A stretch of DNA of 64,000 nt from Bog-532 sp963742875 (lineage in GTDB: Bacteria > Actinomycetota > Actinomycetes > Streptosporangiales > Streptosporangiaceae), in contig CAVUNO010000012.1 of assembly GCA_963742875.1 (NCBI GenBank), positions 406,508-470,507 on the forward strand, written 5' to 3'. Below, one piece after another: positions 53,194 to 63,631 of this stretch (the first letter of the stretch is position 1; the number at the start of each line of letters is the position of its first letter). The position numbers and the translations under genes were made by a program. The notes below the pieces were generated by a model that saw only the letters and a program-made list of their open reading frames with translations, was not told the origin of the DNA and did no database searches.

Positions 53194-53342
53194 CCAGACC
53201 GCCCGGACGCGGGCACCGGCCGCCAGGCCACCGAAGCGGAACCGCAGCCTCCAGATCGCGTGGGCAGCGCCCGCTTAACCTGTGGGCCGCCCTCTGACCA
53301 GCCGGCATCTGCCCAGGCCAGCCCCAAACGTGAAGACCTCTC

Positions 53343-53520
53343 TAGGTCAGCGCGCTGTTTCGAACGTGGCTGTTCAAGATCAAGTGCCAAGATTCCAAGA
53401 TCCAGTGACAAACGTGGCGCTGACCATGCCCGGCGGCCCGACGCAGCCGGACAAATAAGGGCCTCTAGCCTGCGGGTATCTACGGGTCAGACGCTGCGCG
53501 TCTCCGTAGCACGGAGAATC
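53343..53520 (+). repeat. Diverged repeat downstream of tRNA-Thr, copy 2
   Basis: Counterpart of 45204-45390, starting right after the insertion sequence. Restoring the pre-insertion sequence joins 50141 to 53346 and gives tRNA 3' half plus this flank, the same order as at the intact tRNA. Confidence 0.7.
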
Positions 53521-54240
53521 GGGCACGTCGTACCTGACGGTCGCGCGCCTGCATCGAGGGCACGATCACGTGCAGGCGAGATGCGCGACAGGGCTTCGGC
53601 TCGTCACCCGCCATCTTGGTTTCACGCAACCGTGCCTAACTCTGCCTTAGCGCTACCGCTGCCAGGGGACATCTCCCGCTAACGCGCCGCCTACTCGCGG
53701 CTACTGAGCGCGCATTCCGTGCATGGCCGCGATGTATAGATAATCTGCTCGCTGACCGTCTAGTTGGGCCGTAGCCGAGACTGCTGAGAGCAGCCAACGG
53801 CACGACGATCACGTGATAACCGCGCGCCGACCCGCCGATCTGGCCTGCATCACGCCGCCTGGCTGCGACGGTTCGCGGCGTCCAGATCAGGTCATTTGGA
53901 CTCCCCGTTCTCGGGGGACTCCTTGATGGATCTTCTAGTCTTTCCCGTTCTGGGGGCGCCGGTTGCCGTTCACAGCGACAACGAGCGCCCGGGCCGCGCA
54001 GTCTTCGGCCGGTTGGCAGGAGCGACTTGCATGGGCTGGGAGAAGGCCGCAACGGCCGACCGAGCGTCTGACGGACTGTGCCCCAGATAGGCGACGTGTC
54101 CTGTTCGACCGATATGTAACCTATGCGTGCTCGCGGCGAGTGTGACTACAGCTTGAACTGGACAGTCTGCTCGTATGGCATGAAAATCTCCTACATGGGA
54201 GACGCGAGGGCTGCACAAGAACCACTGGGCTGCTGAAACG
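53521..54240. other. Long non-coding stretch
   Basis: About 720 bases with no convincing gene on either strand. Composition falls from GC-rich to more balanced toward the membrane protein gene. Some frames stay open for 60-140 codons but lack start signals and family resemblance. Confidence 0.4.
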
Positions 54241-55881
54241 ATGCGCCAGCTTCGTATTAACGCGGCGTTCCTTGCCTTCGCCTTGGCCCCTCTCATTTAT
54301 GATCTATGCGCCAGTCTTGTCACCGGCGGCTCGTTTGGTGCCGCTCTTGACGAACATAACTTGTGGGTATTTCCTTTTCTTGTAGCGTCTGGCGTGACAA
54401 CTTTGATATATAATTACATGCAAGCAGCGGATCGCCAGAGGCTAGCGCCGCCGGATAAGCGTGTTGAAAATTTAATCACTACTGTTCCGGTCGTCGACAG
54501 GGTCGTAAAGCGCCGTGCCCTTGTAAGTGGTTCGGGATCGCTCGGAGACAATGACCAAGCTGACGACTACCAAGAACAGAGGTCTCCTAATGCTTCCCCG
54601 GAAACCGTGGAAAGTCTTGTCGCTGATCTCTTCGTCCAACTGGAGGCAAAGACACCTCGGCCTGAAGCCTACATTGCGGCATGGAAGCTAGCCGCTCTGT
54701 TGGGAAGCAGCAACGTATGTGCTGCATTGAGAAGACTAGAACTCGACGAAAGTCAGCTAAGCCAGTCTCGCCTCAAATGGCTAATTAGACCAGGCGAGAG
54801 TTCAACGCGATCGGACGATGCATTTAATGCGGTCCAAGGCCGTATTGGCTATCTACTCAGAGAAGGAGGCCTCAAATATGTACCACCGCCACCATTGACA
54901 GTTGATCCATATATCGCGATAGCGCTTATTGCTGTGCGGGAGAATAAGAGTCCGTACCATAGCGCATGCCTGGTCAATCCACACGACGACGACGCCGATA
55001 TAATTCGCCACCTTTATCATGCTGAAGAATCAGTAATGATCGACGAGGACAGCAGGCGTGAGAAAGGCACGTCTCAATCATACCTCGAGCAACTAGCGTA
55101 TCGTGATATTGGGAAGCTTATCCGCCTGGACCTGGCGCATACGAATCCTTCAATGGCTTCAATGCAAGCTAATCTCATCGCTCATGTTATGCGGCATTTT
55201 CTTGACAATGAGCTATCTTCCATTCTGTTTGACTCGCTTTCGCCGAGCAACCAGGCTCGCCTAGCCGCATCGATGTTTTCGGCGTCACAGTGGATGTCGC
55301 CTGTGGACTGGCAATACTGGGCTAAAACTGGTCACGACCTAGTGCATGCGCCAAGACTCGAAGTTGCCAGCAATTTGTCTTTCGCTTCAGCTGGCGGGCT
55401 AGCTGTCGGCATTATTGTAATGGCTTGCTGGCAAATCGTAACATGGATAAGCTACGGCTGGTCGTGGTACTTCGGGTCAGCACATTTCATGGCTACGTGG
55501 CCTGGATGGCTCAAGCTACTTGCAATTATCGTAGCCGTAGTCTTGTGCGTGGTAGCACTCATTCGTCTTTATGTGCTGGGTATAGCTGTGGCGACGATAG
55601 GGGTCATTGGTCTGCTTTTGTCAGTGCTGGCGTCGCCGGTTGTGCGAATACACACGTGGATCGGTTCATGGGAAACGGCGTCAGCAATTATAATATGCGC
55701 ACTGATATTTTCGGCATTGCTGGCCTGGATTGGCGTATTTTATTCCGATAGACTCTATAGTGAAGAACCTATTCAACTCGGCACTGTTGCCCGCGGTAAA
55801 CTGTATAAAGTTCTGCGCCGTAGTCGATTCCGTCCGCAGCATGACTTCGGGCACGAGGACTGGTGCACGATGGCTGGCTGA
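54241..55881 (+). CDS. Multi-spanning membrane protein of unknown function
   Basis: 546 residues from ATG 54241. Two N-terminal membrane segments (INAAFLAFALAPLIYDLCAS and NLWVFPFLVASGVTTLIYN), a soluble middle of about 300 residues (residues 60-375), then about four helices (GGLAVGIIVMACWQIVTWIS, LLAIIVAVVLCVVALIRLYV, GIAVATIGVIGLLLSVLA, AIIICALIFSALLAWIGVFY) and a basic tail. The gene is clearly poorer in GC than its surroundings, which suggests transfer. No family recognised; a membrane effector is conceivable but not shown. Confidence 0.6.
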   Translation: MRQLRINAAFLAFALAPLIYDLCASLVTGGSFGAALDEHNLWVFPFLVASGVTTLIYNYMQAADRQRLAPPDKRVENLITTVPVVDRVVKRRALVSGSGSLGDNDQADDYQEQRSPNASPETVESLVADLFVQLEAKTPRPEAYIAAWKLAALLGSSNVCAALRRLELDESQLSQSRLKWLIRPGESSTRSDDAFNAVQGRIGYLLREGGLKYVPPPPLTVDPYIAIALIAVRENKSPYHSACLVNPHDDDADIIRHLYHAEESVMIDEDSRREKGTSQSYLEQLAYRDIGKLIRLDLAHTNPSMASMQANLIAHVMRHFLDNELSSILFDSLSPSNQARLAASMFSASQWMSPVDWQYWAKTGHDLVHAPRLEVASNLSFASAGGLAVGIIVMACWQIVTWISYGWSWYFGSAHFMATWPGWLKLLAIIVAVVLCVVALIRLYVLGIAVATIGVIGLLLSVLASPVVRIHTWIGSWETASAIIICALIFSALLAWIGVFYSDRLYSEEPIQLGTVARGKLYKVLRRSRFRPQHDFGHEDWCTMAG

Positions 55882-56171
55882 TGCTCGGATTGCTTCTGGA
55901 GTGGATCGCATCTAAAAAATTTCATGGGCGCGGTACATCCAATGGCAGCCTAGTAAGGCAGCCGCATTTCGCTACAGAGGTTGAAAGGCCGGGGTCCGAA
56001 TCTAGGGCGGTTCGGGTTCAGGCCAATGGCGGCCTAGAGCAAGAACAATGCCGCGCATATCAGCATTGCCCTCGTACCGTGCTGACCTCGCAGCCAGTAC
56101 TCATAACCCAAGTGCCCTGCCGGACGCCGATTCAGACCGGAGAAGTTTGCGCTCGGTCATGACGGCGTTCA
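55882..56171. other. Intergenic, nothing recognised
   Basis: 290 bases after the membrane protein gene. No gene or RNA seen on either strand. Confidence 0.35.
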
Positions 56172-56203
56172 GGCCGCGCGGCTGTGGTGCCAGCCGCGCG
56201 GCC
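56172..56203 (-). terminator. Strong hairpin after the small secreted/membrane protein
   Basis: ggccgcgcggct and agccgcgcggcc form a perfect 12-base stem with an 8-base loop, 23 bases beyond the stop of the leftward gene ending at 56226. Confidence 0.65.
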
Positions 56204-56225
56204 TGGTATCAGCTGTTGGTGCCGG

Positions 56226-56518
56226 TCAGCTCGGCACGGCCACGTGCCGTCGCGCGACGCGGGCCCGGTCCAGGAGCACGGCCACCGCGGCGGCGACGAT
56301 CGCGGCCCCGACAGCGATGAGGGTGATCTGCCAGCCCGGCATGCCGCCGGCGGCGATGGTCTGCACCGGGGGTGCCACGTTCGCTGGCCCGGCCGGGCCG
56401 CCCGGTGGCGGCACAATGATGGCGTTGGCCGCGGGGACAGGGTGCCTGATGTCAGCAGGGTCACGGCGAGCCCGGCCGCGATGGCGGTGGATCGGCAGAT
56501 GCGGCGGATGGGGTTCAT
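56226..56518 (-). pseudogene. Short protein with signal peptide and C-terminal membrane anchor, frameshifted
   Basis: ATG 56518 follows a strong AAGGAGG. The first 25 residues (NPIRRICRSTAIAAGLAVTL LTSG) form a signal peptide. From about 56440 the frame changes and continues PVPAANAIIVPPPGGPAGPA, QTIAAGGMPGWQ, then a membrane helix (ITLIAVGAAIVAAAVAVLL) and a basic tail. About 96 residues when joined. Its position just downstream of the AfsR/SARP-type gene suggests co-regulation. Confidence 0.6.
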
Positions 56519-56614
56519 GGCGACCTCCTTGTGATCGTTGTTCATGACCCCACGGTCGGCGAGGGAGGTTGCAAGGAGGTTGAAGGCCCGTTGAACAGCG
56601 GTCCCGTGAGGCGG

Positions 56615-59600
56615 TTACCGGAGATTGGCGGAGAGGCTGGCGAGCGCGGCCCGGGTCCGGTCGGCGAGGGCGGTCGCGCGCCGTTCCTCATGGATGTGCA
56701 GCGCCGTGCGCAGGTAGCCAGCGGCCTCCTCCGGCTCGCCGGCGAGCTTGGCGACCTCGGCCTTGGCCTCCAGTACTCCGGCCTGTTCTGTCGCGAAGGG
56801 GGTTGGGGCGAAGAGTGCTTCTGCCTCGCTGGCCAGCTGCCTGGCAGTTTGAAGTGGCCGCGCCGTGCTAGTACCTTCGCCCGCGTTGCCCGCCAACGGG
56901 CCTGTGCGTCGAGGTCGTCGCTGTGGCGAGGGCCTCGACTTCCCGGGTGAGCTGATCTGCTTCGTCGAGGCGCCCCTGCGCGTAGACGGCCTCGGCAAGC
57001 TCGGCAGGGAGGAGGCGAGATATCCGCGGTCGCCGATCGCCCGCAATGCCTCACAGCCTTGCCGCAATTGCGCTTCGGCTGCAGCGGGGTCCCCGGCCAG
57101 CATCTCGATCTCACCCATGAAGATCGCGCTTATGGGCGGAGTAGAGTCTCGATCCGGATCTCTGCTGGATGGCCTGGGCGCGGGCCATCGCGGCGCGGGC
57201 GTCGGGGAAGCGGCCAGCGTATGCGTACAGCCCGGACAGCGGCGCGCCTATCATCGCTTCCGCCCAGGGGTCGCTGGAGAGCGCATCGAGCAGCTGCTCG
57301 GCGCGGCCGATCGCTATATCGACCCGAACAGGCATCAAGGTGAATGTGAAGACCAGCCAGCTGCTGGCTTTCAGCGCAGCGCTGTGGTTTCCGCTGCGCC
57401 GCGCACAGTCGAGAGCGTGTTCGAAGTCCTCTTCGGCAGACTGAGTCGCCAAGGTTGAGATGTATCTGCCCGATGGTGAGCCATGCCTCTGCCATGGCCT
57501 CGACGTCACCCTCGGATTCGAGCGTGGCCAGGGCCGCCTGGCATTCTGCGAGGGATTGGATGAGGCCTCCACCACCTTCCAGGAAGCGGATCTCGGTGAG
57601 GTTGAGGCGGATCCGGGCCTGCACCGCCGCCGGCAGGCCAGCCGCCTCGGCTACGGCAAAGCCTTCGGACAGCACGGCCTGCGCCTGTACCAGATCGCCC
57701 GATTCAAACAAGACGGCCCCGAGCAGCCGGAGCAGCTCGGCGCGCACCTGCTGATCGGCCGGGCGGGACGCGAGCGCGCGTTCGAGCCAGTCCCGGGCCT
57801 CCTGCCAGAAGCCGCAGGCAATCCAGAAGCCGCCCAGCGCCCGGGCCAGCCGCGGCCCGGCCTCATCACCCGTGCGCAGTGACCAGTCCAGCGCGGCGCG
57901 GAAGTTGTCATGATCACGCGACAGCACCGCAACCGCGCGTTCGCGTTCCGCCAAGGCCAGGAACGCGTACGCGTGCCGCCGCCGGGCGGCCTCGGTTCCG
58001 CCGGCCTCCGTGAGACGGCCGGCCGCGTACTGGCGGATCGTCTCCAGCATCCGGTACCGCGTCCCGGTGGCCGCCCTCTCCACGGTCAGCAGCGACTTAC
58101 TCGGCAAGCCGGTCGATGACATCCAGTGCCGCCGCCGGGTTCCCGCCGCTGCATACCGCGGCCGCCTGTTCAAGGCCGAAGCTGCCTGCGAACACCGACA
58201 GGTCGACTGAAGGCGCGGCGTTCCTCCGCCGAGAGCAGCTCATAGCTCCAGTCGATCGCCGCCTTCAGCGCCTGGTGGCGCTGCCCGCCGGACGGCCGCC
58301 GGTAGGCCAGGAACCGGAACCGGTCGGCCAGGTGGGTCTCGATCTCCTCCACCGACAGCGTGGCCGCCCGCGCCGCGGCCAGCTCGATCGCCAGCGGCAG
58401 CCCGTCCAGCTTCCGGCAGATCCCCGCCACCGCGCCGGCCGGACCGGGGTCCCGGCTCACGCCTCCGCGGGCGGCCGAGACCCGGTCGAGGAACAACCGG
58501 ACCGCCGGGGCCCGGGCGGCGACATCCGCCTCGGCCTCATCCGGCGGGACAGCCAGCGGCGGCACCTGGTAGCGGACCTCACCCGCGATCCCCAGCGGCT
58601 CGCGGCTGGTCGCGACCACCCGCAGCCCCGGTGAACTTGCCAGCAGCGCTGCCGCCAGCTCGGCGCACGCATCGAGCAGGTGCTCGCAGTTGTCCAGTAC
58701 CAGCAGCAGCTCCGCGGACCGCAGCCGGAAGCGCAGCGCCTCGACCGGCGGCAGGTCACCGTCTTGCCGGACTCCCAGCGCCTCCATCACCTGCGCGGCC
58801 ACCAGGTCCGGGTCGGTGATGCCGGCCAGATCAGCCAGCCATGCTCCCTGCGCGAACCGCTCCAGCACGGACGCGGCGAACTCGGTGGCCAGCCGGGTCT
58901 TCCCCGCCCCGCCCGTCCCGGTCAGCGTGATCAGCCGCGCCTCACCGATCAGCTTGCCCAGTTCGGCCAGCTCCTGCTCGCGGCCGACGAAACTGGTCAG
59001 CTGGGTCGGCAGGTTATGCACCGGCATCGCCGGTGCCGGCGGGACCTCCTGGCGCAGCACCGCCCGCTCCAGGTCACGCAGCTCCGCACCCGGCTCCAGC
59101 CCCAGTTCCGCGGCCAGCATGGCCCGGGCCCGCCGGTAGGCGGCCAGCGCGTCGGCCTGCCGCTCCCCCCGGTACAGCGCCAGCACCAGCAGCCGCCACA
59201 ACCGCTCCCGCAGCGGATGCTCGGCGACCAGGCTCTCCAGTTCCCCGGTCACCTGCGCATGCAACCCAGCCGCCAGGTCCGCCTCCAGCCGGCCCTCCAC
59301 CGCGACCAGCCGGAGCTCCTCCAGACGGTTGCTTTCCAGCGCGAGCGGCTCGACGTCCAGCACGTCCGCCAGCGCGCGGCCGCGCCACAACGCCAGCGCC
59401 TCCCGGAAACGATTGGCCGCGGCAGCCGCCTCATCCCGGCCTGCCGCGGCCTGGCCCTCGGCCACCAGCCGCTCAAACCGGCCGGCATCCAGCTGGCCGA
59501 GGTCGACGCCGATGGCGTAGCCGCCGCCGCGCGCGACCACGGCGCCTCCGGCTGGAGCGCCGACCGCAGCCGCGATACATACGACCGCAGCGTCTTGGCC

Positions 59601-59815
59601 GCCCCGGGCGGTGCCCGACCCCGCCAGACATCTTCGATCAGCCGCCCAGCCGGAACCGTCCGGCCCGCGTCCACCAGCAGCAACGCCAGCACCGCTCGCT
59701 GCTTCGGCCCGCCCAGCGGAATCTCGCGGCCGGCCCGCACCGCCTGCACCGGGCCAAGAAGCCGCACCTCGAACACCATCCCGCCGGCCGCGGCCGGCTC
59801 CCCGGGGACATCCAT
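56615..59815 (-). pseudogene. AfsR/SARP-type regulator (winged helix, BTAD, NB-ARC-like ATPase, TPR), several frameshifts
   Basis: ATG 59815 opens the DNA-binding domain (VFEVRLLGPVQAVRAGREIP, GAAKTLRSYVSRLRSAL). The BTAD follows in another frame (GYAIGVDLGQLDAGRFERLV, HPLRERLWRLLVLALYRGER). Near 58.9 kb is the ATPase: TSFVGREQELAEL, Walker A TGTGGAGKTRLATE, LLVLDNCEHLLDACAELAAA, ATSREPLGI and GLPLAIELAAAR. TPR-like repeats fill 56.6-58.2 kb. These proteins activate secondary-metabolite clusters after signalling. Frame changes near 59560, 58190, 57460 and in 56.8-57.0 kb divide it. Full length would be about 1050 residues. Confidence 0.82.
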
Positions 59816-59881
59816 ACATCGTCCGCCCACCGCACTGCGCAGGCAAGCCATCACCCGCCGCTCAGCCCGACTATCGGCGAG

Positions 59882-60055
59882 TTATGCAGCGACTTTGTGC
59901 GGGCGCAGGCGTGCCAGGCGCCGGACCGGCGCCGCGATCACATGGTGACGCCGCGGGCCACGCGACCGCCGGATCTGGGCAGCGAGACGGTATTGCGCTG
60001 CGGCGCGCATCAGATCGTCGTGCCGGGCCTTGACGAGGTATTCATGGGCGTACAT
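59882..60055 (-). CDS. Small basic protein between the two AfsR-type genes
   Basis: 57 residues from ATG 60055, preceded by GAAGGGAACC. Reads YAHEYLVKARHDDLMRAAAQ then YRLAAQIRRSRGPRRHHVIA and ends HKVAA. Helical and very basic. The ribosome binding site and codon use support a real gene, and similar short proteins often sit beside actinomycete regulators. Function unknown. Confidence 0.5.
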   Translation of the reverse strand: MYAHEYLVKARHDDLMRAAAQYRLAAQIRRSRGPRRHHVIAAPVRRLARLRPHKVAA

Positions 60056-60206
60056 GGCTGGTTCCCTTCAGCTGGAGACGCCGGGCGGGCATGGCCGCAC
60101 CTGCGTTCTGGTCGTGTCGTCCGGCCGGGTGGCCGGGCTTGACACGAGAATCAGCGAAGGGCGTTGAAAGCCGGTTGGAATCGTGTTGAACCCGTGAGCG
60201 GGATGG

Positions 60207-63200
60207 TTACGCCGGCTCATGGCCAGGCTGGGCGGTGAGGCTGGCGAGGGCGGCTCTGACTCGATCGGCCAGAGCTGTTGCTCCCCGGTCCTCATAGATC
60301 CGCAGGGCCGCCGCGCAGGCTGGCCGCAGCCTGGCCGGGTGCGCCGGCGAGCCGCTCCACCTCGGCTTTGGCCTCGAGGACCTCGGCCCGGTCCAGTCGG
60401 TGAGGAGGTCGGCGAAAGGAGCGCCTCTGCCTCGTCGACCAGCTGGCGTGCCGCGGAGAACTGGCCACGCCGGGCGAGCAGCTTCGCCTCGGTCAGCCAC
60501 TGGCTGCTCGTGGCAGGCGAAGGGTCTGCCGGGGCTTCGTCGATCAGCTGCTGCGCCTCATCGAAGCGGCCTTGGGCATAGAGTGCCTCGGCGAGCAGGC
60601 CGGCGAGGTCGACGACATATCCTCCCCGCTCTCCCATGGCACGGACCGCCTTATATCCCTTCCCTGCAGTAGCGTTCGGCCGCGGCCGGATCGCCGATGA
60701 TCAGTCCCATCAGGCCGGCCGGGATGGCGCTTTCTGCCAGGGCGAGTTTCGCGCCGAAGCCGGCGAATATTGATTGGCTGCGGTCGATGGCCGCGCGGGC
60801 ATCGGCGGAACGGCCGAGGTAGGCATACAGCACGCAAGCGGCTTGAGCAGATCTGCTTCGGCCCAGGGATCGCCGCTGGCGTCCTGCAGTAGCTGCTCGG
60901 TGCGGGCGACCGCGGCATCGACGGGGATAGGCAGCACGTGGAAGGTCACGGCCAGCCAGTGGCTGGCCCGCATCTGCGCGCGATAGTTGCCGCTTTGCCG
61001 CGCGCAGGCGATAGCGCGCTCAAGCACCTCCTCGCTCCCTGCCATGTCACCGAGCCAGAACCGCAGCCTGCCGGCTGATGTCAGCGCCTCGGCCAATCCG
61101 TCGAGATCACCTTCGGATTCCAGGACAGCCGCCGCCGCCTCACATTCAGCCAGCGCTTCGGCGTTTCCTTCGCCCTGCAAGTTCCGGATGTCAGCGAGCA
61201 GGACCCGGATCCGGGCCTGCACCGCGGGTGCGCCCGCCGCCGCCGCAACCTCCGAGCCTTCCGACAGCACGGTGTCCGCGCGGTCTCAGGTCACCGGCCT
61301 CGAACAGCACCGCGCCGAGCAGCCGCAGCAGGTCCGCTCGCAGGCGCTGATCGGCCGGGCGCTGGGCGAGGGCGCGTTCCAGCCAGTCCCGTCCTTCCTG
61401 CAGCAGCCCGCGGCCGAGCCAGAAGTCGTCCGAGCGCCCGGGCGAGCCGCGGCCCGGTCTGGTCGCCGTGCGCCAGGGACCATTCCAGCGCGGCGCGGAA
61501 ATTGTCCTGCTCGCGCGCCAGCACGGCCCGGCCGCGTTCCCGCTCGGCCAGGCTCAGGAACGCAACCGCGTGCCGCTGCCGGGCGGCATCGGTGCCGCCG
61601 GCCTCGGCGAGCCGGTCCGCCGCGTAGTGGCGGACCGTGTCCAGCAGCCGGTAGCGGGTCCCGTCCTCGGCCGGCTCGGCGACCACCAGCGACTTGCCCG
61701 CCAGCCGGTCGATCACCTCCAGCGCCGCCAGCGGATCCCCGCCACTGCATACCTCGGCTACCTGCGCCAGCCCGAACGTGCCGGCGAACACCGACAGCTC
61801 GCCCAGCACGCGGCGCTCCTCCGCCGACAGCAGTTCATAGCTCCAGTCCATCGCCGCCCGCAGCGCCTGATGCCGCGGGTCGGCGGCGAGGCCGCCGGTA
61901 GGCCAGGAACCGGAACCGGTCCGCCAGATGCGCCTCGATCTCCGCCGCGGACAGGGTGCCCAGCCGCGCCGCGGCCAGCTCGATCGCCAGCGGCAGCCCG
62001 TCCAGCTTGCGGCAGATCCGCTCCGCCACCGCCACCGGCGCCACCCCGCCGCCCGTCCCGCCGCGCGCCGCCGACCCGCGGTCCAGGAACAACCGCACCG
62101 CCGCCGCCTGCCCGTGGCTGGCGCATCGGCCTCCTCGGGCGGCAGGTCCAGCGGCCGCACCGGGCAGGCCACCTCACCGGGGATGCCCAGCGGCTCGCGG
62201 CTGGTCGCCAGCACCCGCAGCCCCGGCGCGGCGCGCAGCAGCGCGCCGGCCAGCTGCGCGCACGCGTCCAGCAGGTGCTCGCAGTTATCCAGCACCAGCA
62301 GCAGCTCCGCCGAGCGCAGCCGGTAGATCAGCGCCTCCAGCACCGGCACGTCACCGGCCTGCCGCACCCCCAGCGCCTCCATCACCTGCACCGCCACCAG
62401 TCCTGGGTCGGTGATACCGGCCAGCTCGGCCAGCCACACCCCGTCCGGGAACCGGCCCACCACCCGCGCCCCGGCCTCCAGGGCCAGCCGGGTCTTGCCC
62501 GTCCCGCCGGTCCCGGTCAGCGTGACCAGCCGCGCCTGCCCCAGCAGCTGCTCGAGCCCGGGCCAGGTCCTGCTCGCGGCCCACGAAGCTGGTCAGCGGC
62601 GCGGGCAGGTTATGCCGCGCGGGCGGCGGCGCGGCCGGGACCTCCTGGCGCAGGACCGCCTGCTCCAGCCGGCGCAGCTCCTCACCCGGCTCCAGCCCCA
62701 GCTCGGTGGCCAGCAGTTCCCGGGCCCGCCGGTAGGCCGCCAGCGCGTCGGCCTGCCGTTCGGCCCGGTACAGCGCCAGCACCAGCAGCCGCCACAACCG
62801 CTCCCGCAGCGGGTACTCCCCGACCAGGCCCTCCAGTTCCCCGGTCACCTCCGCGTGCAGCCCCAGCTCGATGTCGGCCTCGATCCGGCCCTCCACCGCC
62901 GCCAGCCGGAGCTCCTCCAGCCGCGCGGCCTCCCGCGCCAGCGGCTCCACCTCACCCACATCGGCCAGCGCCCGGCCCCGCCACAACCCCAGCGCCTCCC
63001 GGAAACGGCCCGCCGCGGCGGCCGCCTCACCGCGGCTGAGCATCGCTGCCCCGCCGCGACCAGCCGCTCGAACCGGCCCGCATCCACCACCTCAGGATCG
63101 ACGCTGAGCACATAGCCGCCCCCGCGCGCCGCCAGCGCGGCATCAGGGCCCAGCAGCGCCCGCAACCGCGACACATACGACCGCAGCGTCTTGGCCGCAC

Positions 63201-63411
63201 CCGGCGGCGGGCTGCCCCGCCAGAGCTCCTCCACCAGCCGCCCGGCGGGCACCACCCGGCCGGCCTCCAGCACCAGCAACGCCAGCACCGCCCGCGGCCG
63301 CGGCCCGCCCACCCCGACCTCGCGGCCCGCCCGGACGACCTGCACCGGCCCCAGCAGCCGCACCTCAAACGTTAAAGCCCCGCCAGCCCCAGGCCAGCCA
63401 TCCAGGGACAC
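60207..63411 (-). pseudogene. Second AfsR/SARP-type regulator, several frameshifts
   Basis: Same domain order as its neighbour: LTFEVRLLGPVQVVRAGREV and SPPPGAAKTLRSYVSRLRAL (DNA binding), YVLSVDPEVVDAGRFERLV plus ELEGLVGEYPLRERLWRLLV (BTAD), TSFVGREQDLARA, a Walker A region near 62.5 kb, LLLVLDNCEHLLDACAQLAG and ATSREPLGIPGEV (ATPase), SVFAGTFGLAQVAEVCSGGD and TPR-like repeats ending ALASLTAQPGHEPA. Frame changes occur near 63050, 62540, 62130, 61880, 61440, 61270, 60650 and 60380. The start is uncertain (GTG 63411 or nearby). Closely related to the gene at 56615-59815, so a tandem duplication is likely. Confidence 0.82.
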
Positions 63412-63454
63412 CAAGCATGATCCGCCTCCCGGCCCGGCGAAGGCAACAAGAGGA

Positions 63455-63473
63455 GCCCCGGAGACTCCGGGGC
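63455..63473. promoter_or_regulatory. Perfect hairpin in the gap between divergent regulators
   Basis: gccccggag-a-ctccggggc, nine-base perfect arms, lies between the leftward second regulator and the rightward third one. A terminator would be odd between two 5' ends, so an operator or a leader structure is more likely. Confidence 0.4.
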
Positions 63474-63631
63474 GGCCGTCGGTTTACCTGCTGCTGGCCT
63501 GGAGCAGCCAGATCGAAAGGTCTCGGGCTTCCGCAAGTCGGCACGGTGAGCCTGTGGCGCAGACTGGTGTGGCAGGCCGATGATCGTCAGGTGTCCTCGG
63601 ATGACCGGAATGCTTCCGGCGGTATTTAGCG

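Larger units (their letters stand above)
50145..53340. mobile_element. 3.2-kb insertion sequence with TCTAG target duplication
   Basis: Ends carry the inverted repeat gaggtcttcacgttt (50145-50159) and its complement aaacgtgaagacctc (53326-53340). The five bases TCTAG flank both sides (50140-50144 and 53341-53345). Inside are three genes: a DDE-type transposase and an upstream recombinase-like gene, both reading left, and a divergent DUF6788 gene. It landed directly beside the 3'-half tRNA repeat. I cannot name the IS family. Confidence 0.85.

Noticed and set aside
53260..53682. Plus-strand frame of 140 codons after the insertion sequence
   Set aside because: It crosses the insertion sequence end and the diverged repeat, so it is formed by chance across a junction.
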